From Peromyscus leucopus (lineage: Eukaryota; Chordata; Mammalia; Rodentia; Cricetidae): a stretch of DNA of 64,000 nucleotides. Positions within the stretch are counted from its first letter, which is position 1, and every line of letters starts with the position of its first letter. The stretch is taken from assembly GCF_004664715.2 (NCBI RefSeq), contig NC_051068.1:52741453-52805452 (forward strand), written 5' to 3'. The notes beneath the pieces were generated by a model. That model searched no databases. It was not told the DNA's origin and saw only the letters and a list, made by a program, of their open reading frames with translations. Shown piece by piece: positions 24,216 to 40,359 of the stretch. A program made the position numbers and the translations under genes.

Positions 24216-24350
24216 TGGTTTCCTTCACTGTCTATGTTTGGCTGTCCTGGAACTCTCTGTAGACCAGGCTGGCCTTGAACTCAGAGATCTGCTAGCCTCT
24301 GCCATCCAATTGCTGGGATTAAAGGTGTGCACCACCATATTGAAGCCTTG
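24216..24350 (-). mobile_element. B1 SINE, minus strand
   Basis: GTAGACCAGGCTGGCCTTGA and CTGGGATTAAAGGTGTGCAC are B1 core blocks in reverse orientation, within the MaLR internal region. Confidence 0.9.
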
Positions 24351-25283
24351 GCTTTTCATTATTTTATTTTCACTTTTCTTTAATTCCTTATCATAAGGTG
24401 GTAGCTCGTTGGGTAGGTATACCACTGAGGCCACCACTTCCTTTATTCCACTAAACATCAGGCTTTTCTTTAATCTGTTTATACTTCCCTGGTGACCTTT
24501 TTTCTTCAAACTCTACATTTAGAATTTTTCCTTGTCCAGCTTGCTCTTTTTCATTACAGATCTGCATAAGACTTGCCACTAATAACCACTGGACACAACC
24601 AACACTAGGCTATTTAAAATACTTCTCCAAACTCAATCAATTAACACTCTTCAATTCAGACTCAGCCTGACTTTTCAGACAAGGGCAAAGGCATCCACAT
24701 TCTTTGCCAACATATCACCAGAAAGATTTCTAGGCCACATTCTGATATTCTTCTCCTCTGAAACCTTTTGAGCTGAGCCCCACAGTTCAAATCATCCTCA
24801 GCACTACTCTCTTCCATGCTCCTACTAGTATAGCCTATGAAGCCCCACTTAAAAGTGCCCAAATCCCTTTTCTAGTCCAAAGTCCCAAAGTGTTCCACAT
24901 TCCTTCAAACAAAAACATTGTTCAGCCTATCACAGCACCACCCCAGTACCTGGTAGCAACTTCTGTCTCTGTTAGGACTTTATTGCTGTGAAGAGACACC
25001 ATGATCAAGGCAACGCCTACAGAGGAAAATATTTAATTGGGGCTGGCTTACAGTTCAGAGGTTTAGTCCATTTCATGAAAGGAAGCATGGCAGCATGCAG
25101 GCAGATGTGGTGCTGGAGTGGTAGCTAAGTTCTACATCTAGATGGGCAGGCAGCAGAAAGAGAGTGTCACTGGACTTGGCTTGAGCTTTGGAAACCTCAA
25201 AGCCCACCCCAGTGACTCACTTCCTCCAACAAGCCCCCACCTTCAATAATGCCACTCCCATTGAGTCTTTGGGGGCCATTTTC

Positions 25284-25424
25284 TTTTTCCTTTCTTTCTT
25301 TTCTTTTTTTTTTTTTTTATGTTGACAAGGTCAGATGTTTTCTTTTAAGCCAGATTGATTTTCCATGAGATTTTACAAGAGTCTCATAGGCAACTAAGTA
25401 CTCTGTTGGGTGTTGTTTTGGGAC
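25284..25424. other. T-rich spacer
   Basis: A T-rich run (25284-25318) and about 100 bp of unassigned DNA lie between the MaLR and the L1 pieces. Confidence 0.4.
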
Positions 25425-25790
25425 TTTTTTTTTTAAGAAAAATTTTTTTTTCCATTTTACATACCAATCAAAGATCCCCCTCTTCCCTCCTCCTGCCCCT
25501 CCAGTCTCCCCCTCCCAACCCACCCTCCTACAAACTACCACAGTATCTTCAATGTCTGAGATTCTCTCTTCCATCTCTTGAATTCTGTTGGGGTAGCTTG
25601 CCTCCGTAATTCCTATTCAAAATCATAAATATTTCATTTCCAGAATTTCCTGTTTGTGCTTTCTTATTGTCTCTATTTTCATTTTCTGATCTCTAACAGA
25701 TTAGTTTTCTTCAATTTTTTTTTTTTTTGTATTTTCTTAGGTTTCTTTAAGGGATTTATTCATTTTCTCTTTTTTTTCTGAATTAACATT
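25425..25790 (-). mobile_element. Internally deleted L1: 3' UTR end joined to ORF1
   Basis: The low side (25430-25540, reversed: C-rich CTTCCCTCCTCCTGCCCCTC) is the L1 3' end. It is joined directly to L1 ORF1 sequence in the same orientation. The minus strand reads MEERISDIEDTVV near 25540-25574, an ORF1 coiled-coil motif, and upstream reversed ORF1 follows to about 25790, with stops. The rest of ORF1 and all of ORF2 are missing between the two parts. Confidence 0.7.
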
Positions 25791-26690
25791 TTTTAATTTT
25801 ATAATTAATTTAATTTTACATATCAGCCATAGATTCCCCTGTCCTCCCTCCTCCCGCCCTCCCTGCTCTCAATACACCCCCCATTCCCATCTCCTCCAGA
25901 GCAAGGACTCCCCTGGGGATTCAGCTCAGCCTGGTAGATTCAGTGGAGGCAGGTCCAGTTCCCTCCTCCCTTCACCCAGGCTGAGCAAAGTGTCCCAGCA
26001 TAGGCCCCAGGAGATCTATCATCTTCATTTAGTTGGTTTTAAGGGTTTTTTTTTCCTTGTGCTTCAGCTATGTTGGAACACTCAGGGCTTGGTGTGGTAA
26101 AATAGCTGGGCTCAAGGACAAACATATTGTCCTGACTGTTATTGATTGTGTTTTTATACTGGCATCTAATCATATGGGTTTGGGATGATTATATGTCCAG
26201 GTATTGATTTCTGGGTTTCTCTTTGGTGGATGCTTTGTTCTTTGGTTTCTGTTTCCTCTCTGGATTTTTGGAGAGTATGATGCCTGTGTGTTGCCTGATT
26301 TCCTGGTCTGCTCAGCTGGTGAGTTCACAGGTAATGCCTGTAGGTGTTGGAGGCTGGTATAGAGCCATGAGTAGGGGCATGAAGGCTAGGAGAGGATGTA
26401 TGATCTGTGGGATCCACAGGAGATGTGATCTGTTGCAGTTCTAGGGACAACCCTGATTTATTTAGTATAGAGAGCAGAGAAGGTCTGTGGGCAGCCTATC
26501 TGGTTTTCTGGTTGGTATGGCCTGTAGCCGAGCAGGAGATGACTGCTGGAGTTGGGGGCCAAGACACAGAGACTAGTGGGGATAATGGGGTAAAAAGGGG
26601 ATGGTCTATAGGATTCACAGGAGATGTGAGCAGGGGAGGTTTCAGCTGATGATCTGTTGGAGCTCTAAGGATGGAACTCAGGATTTTTTT
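25791..26690 (-). mobile_element. Second internally deleted L1: 3' UTR joined to 5' region with ~203 bp tandem units
   Basis: 25791-26020 is a reversed L1 3' UTR (TATCAGCCATAGATTCCCC, TCTCCTCCAGAGCAAGGACT). From about 26040 the sequence is different and looks like the 5' region of an L1 in the same orientation. Within it a period of about 203 bp is visible: GATCCACAGGAGATGTGATC at 26410 returns as GATTCACAGGAGATGTGAGC at 26613. Rodent L1 promoters are made of monomers of this size, so I infer L1 5' UTR monomers. Confidence 0.55.
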
Positions 26691-26744
26691 TCTAAAATAT
26701 CCTATAATAAATATGTTGAGCCATCAAGACCAACCAGCTTCCCA

Positions 26745-27462
26745 TGTCACATTGAAGGGAGCAAGCAATCTCAGCCTAAGTGCTGCCATTTTGACTTCAG
26801 ACTCCATTTTAGCTGTAAGGTGAAATAAAGTTCAGGTTCCGAAGCCATAGGGGAGCTGAGAACTTTCCGATGGCTGACCAACCTCCTCCCGAAACCACAG
26901 AAATAGTCATTATTTTTATATTTCATTCTTTAGAAACATTGTGGCTCTTCCTAACAACAGAAAGAACTAATTCATCTGATTGGTTGGACTGAGATGCTTG
27001 CACTGTATGTCGGTTAACAATGATGGAAAATCCCTAATCTGACTTCTGATTGGTAAAATTTGTGACTGTAACTTGGCAAAAAATGTTTGTGATTTTGTGC
27101 TTATAAACCCCACTTCTGAGCTGGGTGGTGGTGGCGCACGCCTTTAATCTCAGCCCTTAGAAGGCAGAGGCAGGTGAATCTCTGTGAGTCTGAGGCGAGC
27201 CTGGGCTACAGAGTGAGTTCCAGGATAGGCTCCAAAAGCTACACAGATAAACTGTCTCAAAAAAAATAAAATAAAATAAAATAAATGAATGAATGAATGA
27301 ATGAACAAACCCACTTCTGCCCCCGCTTGGGACTGTCAGGAGAAACAAGGCTCCTGAGTTCTTGTCTGTAGCCCTGATTGATCAGCGACCCGCTTATGTG
27401 GTGAATTATTAAAGTCTTTGGAACCCGTGTTATGCCTCTCTCCTTTCTCGTGGCGCATAACA
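26745..27462 (+). mobile_element. ERV LTR interrupted by a B1
   Basis: It begins near TGTCACATTGAAGGGAGC and ends TGGCGCATAACA. It contains TTCTGATTGGTAAAATTTG (CCAAT region), TGCTTATAAACCCCAC (TATA-like) and TGAATTATTAAAGTCTTTGG before the end, which is the architecture of a retroviral LTR of about 530 bp. A B1 (27119-27306) splits it just after the TATA-like box. The outer limits are approximate because no target duplication was found. Confidence 0.65.
27119..27306 (+). mobile_element. B1 SINE inserted in the LTR, with target duplication
   Basis: GCTGGGTGGTGGTGGCGCAC, GCCTTTAATCTCAG and AGCCTGGGCTACAGAGTGAG form a near-consensus B1. It is followed by an AAAATAAAATAA / (GAAT)n tail. Direct repeats flank it: aaaccccacttctg (27105-27118) and aaacccacttctg (27307-27319). 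Confidence 0.95.
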
Positions 27463-27583
27463 GGCTAGCTGTAAAAACACGTACCCCCTCTCCCCCCACC
27501 CCCGTGCCTCCATGGAGCTGGTTGCAGGGAAAGTGAGAACAGAGTTATAGCTGCAGCATGGCCCATCAGGCCATTCATAACTA

Positions 27584-27904
<321 letters not shown>

Positions 27905-28453
27905 TTAAAAAATCCAAATATTAAATGAATTGTTATTTAATGTCAATTTTTAAGAAGCCTGATGTGGAAATGGGAGGGTGCATTTAGAAATAATAACCTA
28001 TGGTTCACCTTCAGGAGAGAGCTCATGATGATAAAGGTTAGAAACAAAGATATTAATGTTGACAAAATCTTGACACTGAAATGATCAACTTGAGAAAAGA
28101 GAACAGGAGAGAGAGAGGGGGTCAGAGACTAAAAAAATAAATAAAACGTAAGTCGGTATCTGATAGAGGGGAGCTTGGCCACATGGAGACACCTAATATT
28201 ACATCATCTTATGATTTTTTTTTTAGTGGAGCAGGTAATTAGTTATTATGTCAATTACCTTAGGATGTTGACAACAGTAGATGAAGGAGCAGCACACTAG
28301 ATGGCATTAGAATTTGCTTCATAGAAGGTGTATCCAGCTGTTCATGTCCCATCAGTGCTACAGTGAAGTACTGATGAGACTGTACTTCTGCACTGGACAG
28401 CTGAGGTGGCTGCATATTAAGATTCGGCACTGAGAAAAATCTATTCGGTTTTG

Positions 28454-28457
<4 letters not shown>

Positions 28458-28490
<33 letters not shown>

Positions 28491-28492
28491 AT
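28458..28492. repeat. (GT)n microsatellite
   Basis: About 16 GT units within the 5.3 kb... intron-adjacent DNA between the 7th and 8th visible exons' flanks. Confidence 0.95.
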
Positions 28493-28548
28493 GTGTATGT
28501 GGATTATTTTAAAACTGTCTCTGCTCAAACTATGCAAATGGTTTCTTT

Positions 28549-28711
28549 TTTGTTTGTTTGTTTGTTTGTTTGTTTTAAGATAGGGTTTCTTCATGTAGTC
28601 CGGGCTGTCCTGGAACTCTATCTGTAGACCAGGCTGGCTTCAAACTCATAGAGCTCTGTCTGCCTCTGCCTCCTGAGTGCTGAGATTAAAGACATGCACC
28701 ATCACAGCCAG
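28549..28711 (-). mobile_element. B1 SINE, minus strand, with perfect 15 bp target duplication
   Basis: It starts with a (GTTT)n tail complement and holds TGTAGACCAGGCTGGCTTCA and GAGTGCTGAGATTAAAGACA. The direct repeats gcaaatggtttcttt flank it (28534-28548 and 28712-28726). It lies 132 bp downstream, in transcription direction, of the 7th visible exon and shares its strand. Confidence 0.95.
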
Positions 28712-28819
28712 GCAAATGGTTTCTTTAAAATAGTCAGGACAGAGCATTTCCTCCTTTATCTAGGAAACAGACAAGGTGTGATTCATAGCCAAATACATTT
28801 TTTATTAGACAGTGTGCTA

Positions 28820-30890
<2,071 letters not shown>

Positions 30891-31052
30891 CTGTTACTGT
30901 ATTGTTCTTTCTTGCTTCAAGGAAGCAAAGCTTCATAACAGCATTATTACCTTCTGTGTCACTCTCAAAATTTTGGGTAGCAAGGGTGGCCTGCTGTGCC
31001 AAGCAGTGAGCTGAGCAGCTCCTCTTGGTATTAAGCTTTTGGGTTTCTGGGT
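30891..31052 (-). CDS. Wdr49: WDR49/CFAP337 coding exon, 6th visible (162 bp)
   Basis: The 162 bp exon runs from acceptor cttcatcacag to donor gtaaaatata. Two bases finish an Asp codon, then come 53 codons (visible residues 250-302), then one base of a Gly codon. The first half (PETQKL to TLATQ, Ser/Thr/Gln rich) is the least conserved part compared with my memory of the human protein. The second half, NFESDTEGNNAVMKLCFLEA, is well conserved. This suggests a variable linker before the next propeller blade starts at AVMKLCFL. The exon boundaries are supported by phase agreement with both neighbours. Confidence 0.88.
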
Positions 31053-31680
31053 CTGTGATGAAGAAAAGAACAGGATTCTTGGGGAAGAGAAACATCTTCT
31101 GTTCAAACCAGCATGCTTGAACAACAATAGACCATCTCCATCCTGGCCTTGGGTGAGATGATGTCATCAAGTCTCACAACACATATTGAGTCAGCTCCCT
31201 ACTGACTCGTATCACATATCAAGCCACCTACTATTCTCGTCTGCTACCTCAACTGAAAAGATTGCTTGATTTCATTTTTGCTCTGCATATGCCAGGCACA
31301 CTTCCTGTGTTTTCCCTTGTGATGAATTAATTAGAACTGTATATCTTAGTCATTGTTAACATTCCAGAGGTCTCAATATAAATGTGTCACTAACAGCATG
31401 AAATTCTACTTAATGCTTATCTTGCAAGAATTTAATGAACATGAAATCAAATGAATAAATATATGCATACTTAAATAATCTTCTTTAATGGTTCCATTTG
31501 TGAGTGCATTACTCTGGAAAGGACATTCCTAATGGTAGTCTAATTATATAATTCTATCATCTTCAGGCCATATTATGAAAACTGAAAATGTTTATAACAG
31601 AATTAATTGATAATTTTCAAACAGTTTTGCAAAAATCCCTATGAGAGATACCTTCAAATTTTCGAAGTGAAAAATATAGT
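31053..31680. other. WDR49 intron, unassigned DNA
   Basis: No repeat or exon recognised between the 6th visible exon and a B4 SINE. Confidence 0.4.
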
Positions 31681-31685
31681 AATGT

Positions 31686-32045
31686 TCTGGGTGGGGTAAT
31701 AAGTCAGTTGGTAAAGTGCTTGCCACACAGGCAGGAGTGCCTGAGTTCCATCTGCAGAACCCACTTTAAAGTGAAGGGTACTGTAACATGCACTTGGATC
31801 CCAGTGCTGATGGGGAGATGCAGACAGGTGGATCCCTGGGGTTGAATAGCCACAGTAGCTCAGTCTACTTCAAAAGTTCTAGACCAGTGAGAACCCTTGT
31901 CTGAAAAAACAGAACAACATAGCAACCGAGGTAGAAAGCTCCTGAGGAATGGTGGGTGATTTTGTCCTCCAGTCTCCATTTGCCTGTGCACACACATGTA
32001 CTTAAATCAACACACACACACATGCACAGACACATTCAAGAAGGA
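31686..32045 (+). mobile_element. B4-type SINE (ID-like head, B1-like right part)
   Basis: AAGTCAGTTGGTAAAGTGCT and TTGCCACACAGGCAGGAGTG, then GGTGGATCCCTGGGGTTG and CTAGACCAGTGAGAACCC, give the composite tRNA/7SL layout of B4. A CA-rich stretch and purine-rich tail end it. Confidence 0.75.
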
Positions 32046-32095
32046 GAAGGAGGAATGTAACAATGCTCTCAATGTCTTTCACAAGTTGGGTATTG

Positions 32096-32432
32096 TGATT
32101 TGAATGAGAATGTCACCCACAGGCTCAAATGTTTAAATACTAGTTCCCAGTTGGTAGTGCTGTCTGGGAATAGCTTGGCTTTGCTGGAGGACTATGTCAC
32201 TGGAGGCAAGCTTTGACTTTGAAGAGCTACATGCATTCCCATTTAATTTTCTGTTTCATGTTTGCAGTTGAAGATGTAAACCCTTGGCCTAGTGTTCTGT
32301 CACCCTGCCTCCACTTTGCCCTTATTTACTTAAATACTCTAGAGTCATAAATGTAAATAATGTCTCTCTTCTATAAATTGCCTTTAACCTGTTGTTTTAG
32401 TGCAGCAATAGGAAAATAACCAATACAAGTAT
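32096..32432 (+). mobile_element. MaLR (MT/ORR-like) LTR, diverged
   Basis: TTGTGATTTGAATGAGAATG at the start and GTTTTAGTGCAGCAATAGGA, then AAATAACCAATAC at the end, match the LTR at 11148-11464 in order. Confidence 0.6.
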
Positions 32433-33564
<1,132 letters not shown>

Positions 33565-33595
33565 TTATCAGGTGATTGTATAGAAACATGCAAGC

Positions 33596-34300
33596 AGAGA
33601 CAAAAGGAAGCCATTATCATTGTGTATCATATAAAATCTTGCAAATAGTAAGTGAAAGACCCTAACCCTTCAGGCTCACACCCACCAAGCCCCAGGAAAT
33701 AAGGAACTAAAAAGAAAACTAGTTCCAAGGGCAACCTGATTCAGCCATTACTCAACCACCCCTGTAACAATGTAACAATGTAAAAAGATTTCTGTTAAGA
33801 GATGTGCTCAACTGTGGCTGGGATAGTTGCAAGTGTTCCAGGAAGGACCACTGTGACCTTTGTGTAAACTCCACTCCCGCCCTGATACACGCCCCTTGAG
33901 GTTTCAGGAAGAATGTACATTCGGATGTGACTGTACCCACTCTGTGATCAGACCATGATCTTGTGAAACAAAATTGTATGGGAATTGTAATCTTATGGCT
34001 TTTGTGGGTTTTTTCCTTTAAAAGAACCCATGTGGCTACAGTAAGATGCAACTCTTGCTCTTTGGAGCAGAGTTTGCCCGACTGTATAGCTGCATTAATA
34101 AACACCTATTGCTGTTGCATCAACTGGACTGGAGTCTGCGTTCTTGGGGTGCCCACTTGAGACCCTAGATTTTGGGGTCTAACATAAGCATTCTCTATTT
34201 TTGGAGACCGAAACAAAAGGAAGCCATTATCAATGTGTATTATATAAAATCTTGTAAATAGTAGGTATTCTTTATTTTTGTAGACATGAGTAATAATGAT
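33596..34300 (+). repeat. Imperfect tandem duplication of an ~80 bp unit, split by the LTR
   Basis: AAAAGGAAGCCATTATCA and TATATAAAATCTTG-type sequence occur at 33600-33652 and again at 34213-34265. The right half of the unit also repeats: CATTCTCTATTTTTGGAGAC at 34188 against TATTCTTTATTTTTGTAGAC at 34266. Unit 1 is broken by the LTR; unit 2 is intact. Confidence 0.8.
33653..34184 (+). mobile_element. Solo ERV1-type (gammaretroviral) LTR with TAAG target duplication
   Basis: The 532 bp element starts TGAAAGACCCTAACCCTTCA and ends GGGGTCTAACA. It is flanked by taag at 33649-33652 and 34185-34188, the 4 bp duplication expected for gammaretroviral integration. A TATA-like TTTAAAA lies at about 34018 and AATAAA at 34097-34102, both fitting the plus orientation, antisense to WDR49. 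Its left edge is 116 bp from a WDR49 exon. Confidence 0.88.
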
Positions 34301-38109
<3,809 letters not shown>

Positions 38110-38287
38110 CACTAGCCAAGTGGTGGTGGTGCGTGCCTTTAATCCCAGTACTTGGAAGGCAGAAGTAGGCAGATCTCCGTAAGTTCAAGGCCAGCCTAGT
38201 CTACAGAGTGATATCCAGGACAGGCTCCAAAGCTACACAGAGAAACCCTGTCTCGAAAAAAAACCAAAACAAACAAACAAAAAAAAG
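38110..38287 (+). mobile_element. B1 SINE
   Basis: CCAAGTGGTGGTGGTGCGTG, CCTTTAATCCCAGTACTTGG and CTACACAGAGAAACCCTGTC, followed by an A-rich tail with CAAACAAACA. Close to consensus. Confidence 0.95.
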
Positions 38288-38420
38288 ACTTCCTGGCTTT
38301 CCATTTCTCACATTACAAAATTCAAATGTGAAAGCCTGATTTTCCAGATCCAATAATATATAGACTTAATCTCCTTCTTGAGAATTGTTTCTCCCTATTC
38401 TTCTGTCATTGCCTCTTAGC

Positions 38421-38421
38421 A

Positions 38422-38475
<54 letters not shown>
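38421..38475. repeat. (TG)n microsatellite
   Basis: About 27 TG units with a single interruption by TTTG. Confidence 0.96.
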
Positions 38476-38477
<2 letters not shown>

Positions 38478-38740
38478 ATTTTCAATGAGCTTTGGAGCAA
38501 GGTCATAAAAAGCTATGAAGTAATATTCTTTGCACAACATTGAAGAAATAAGATTTTATTAAAATAGAGATTATATAATAAATAAAGTACTATGCTCATC
38601 TGAATTGTACAAATAGATTACAAGGTTTCAAATCTACTGTTTTACAGGGAGGTTTAAAAATGTCAGTCATATCCAGGGCTAAGTTACTGAAGAACATTAT
38701 CTTGCACAAACCAAAATCTTATTGTTCTCTATTTCCAGAT

Positions 38741-39281
38741 TGTGGTTGATATATTGTGCACCCAATAAACTTATCTGGGGGTCAGAGAACAAAACACACA
38801 CTATGTTAAACATAGAGGTTAGGCAGTGGAAGCACATGCCTTTAATCCTAGTATTCTGGAGGCAGAGATCCATCAGTATCTCTGTGAGTTCAAGGCCACA
38901 CTGGAAATAACCAGGCATAGTGACACACACTTTTAATCCCAGCACTTGAGATTTCATGTCTTGCTTGGGAAAGACATGTGCCTTTAATCCCAGGAAGTGA
39001 TGGCAGGAAGCAGAAAGGTAAACAAAACAAGGCGTGAGGACCAGGAACTAGAAGCTTTTTAAGCTTTGGGGCTTTTATCAGCAGTTCAGCTGAGATTCAT
39101 TCAGGTGAGGAGAGGACTCAGAGCCTTTCAGTTTGAGGATTCATGGAAACAGGATTGGCTGAGAAGATGGCAAAGTGAGGCTAGCTGTGGCTTGTTTGGT
39201 TTCTCTCATCTTTCAGCATTCTCCCCAATATCGGGCTCCCATGTTTCTTATTTAATAAGACCTTTTAAGATTCGTGCTACA
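38741..39281 (+). mobile_element. Solo class II LTR carrying B1-like sequence, perfect 6 bp target duplication
   Basis: 541 bp from TGTGGTTGATATATTGTG to TTCGTGCTACA, flanked by ccagat at 38735-38740 and 39282-39287. Inside lie three B1-like 'CCTTTAATCC' segments (38838, 38933 and 38978), with GAGGCAGAGATCC and CTCTGTGAGTTCAAGG. B1 sequence is therefore part of the LTR itself. The deleted relative at 23964-24089 lacks that part. Confidence 0.88.
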
Positions 39282-39287
39282 CCAGAT

Positions 39288-40230
39288 GTTTTGTTTTCCT
39301 TTGAGGTATCTTCTGTCCTTCTAGGGGAGCCTCATGTTTCTGTATCCTATGCACCATCTTCTCAGGCCACTCATATTCCATGAAGGTCCTATAGGAACTC
39401 ACATGTGAAGAAATAATTCCCTTCTGACCTCTTGAATTATTCACTTTCACTAATTAGATTAAGATTGTATCTCAAAGATCCTCAGTTAGATTTTAAGTAC
39501 AAAGAAACAAGGGATCCTCATTTCTTGAACTGAATGAGGGAAACATCTGCTTAAAGAGAGCTTTCTGTGACCATTCTACCCCAGGATTCTCCCTGGAGTC
39601 CACCATCCCTTCTTGTTCTTCATTTTCCTTGGTAACATTCATCATTGTGTTCTATATTTTTTGTTTGTCTCCTTTTTGTTTTTCTGTCTCTTCTTCAGTA
39701 AAAAGAAAGAAAGAAAAATTTATGAAACAAAAAGGTTTCCACCTGTACTATCAATGCTAGAATATTATTTCATACACAACAGGCAATGTACAAGTATCTA
39801 TCAAATACAGTTTAAGAATTATTCCTCTATTTTAAAAATAATAATTCTAATATGAATATCATTAATTGAGGCTTGGGAAGATACTATAAATAAAAAAACT
39901 CAAAGATCTAAAATTCAGTTTACTATCACAATATCATGTGTATATATATTTCTAAGTTCCTCTGTCTAGTAGCAGGTTAAGGGGAAGGTGAGTGTAGAAT
40001 GGGAGTGAGAAACATAGGTCAATTCTATATCTGTTATGTAAGCCAACTGTCAATGTCAAATGTCTTTTTTACCAAGATTCCCATATTAAATTGATATAGA
40101 TATATTTAGGGTGCACCACTCAAGGCATGGAATGCTTCTCATAATATTCTACAAAAAGTAGCCCTTTTGACGTTTGACCTTGTGTATCAAAACACTGAAA
40201 AACTAATTACTTGGCACTTTTTCCTTAAAA
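39288..40230. other. WDR49 intron, unassigned DNA
   Basis: No named repeat or exon; T-rich around 39640-39720. Confidence 0.4.
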
Positions 40231-40327
40231 CCTAACCTGAAAACTTTGATTTGAAATGACAGTGATCCTTAAAATATCCCAAGAATCCACACACTCTACC
40301 TCTTAACTTTTCCACCTCAAACACAAC

Positions 40328-40330
<3 letters not shown>

Positions 40331-40358
<28 letters not shown>

Positions 40359-40359
40359 G
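40331..40359. repeat. Poly(T) run
   Basis: 29 T in a row in intronic DNA. No SINE body clearly belongs to it. Confidence 0.9.

Larger units (their letters stand above)
23290..25283 (-). mobile_element. MaLR (MT/ORR-like) retrotransposon, minus strand, with both LTR ends and internal part
   Basis: The 5' LTR lies at about 24966-25283: plus-strand GTTAGGACTTTATTGCTGTG, GAAGAGACACCATGATCAAG, CATGGCAGCATGCAGGCAGA and CACTTCCTCCAACAAG. Below it, GGTACTGGGGTGGTG read in reverse contains a '(G)CTACCAGGTACTGGGG' start typical of MaLR internal DNA. The internal part (about 23391-24960) includes reversed GCATTTTGCGTTATGATATG and GGACTTTTGAAGTTGGACT-like sequence. A truncated 3' LTR ends at GGGGGCCATTTCATTCAAAC (about 23290-23390). 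A class II LTR remnant and a B1 interrupt it. Internal open frames are non-functional. Confidence 0.65.

Noticed and set aside
26745..27462. A target duplication for the ERV LTR around this span
   Set aside because: Bases after the end (ggctag) are not repeated before any plausible start, so the outer borders stay approximate.
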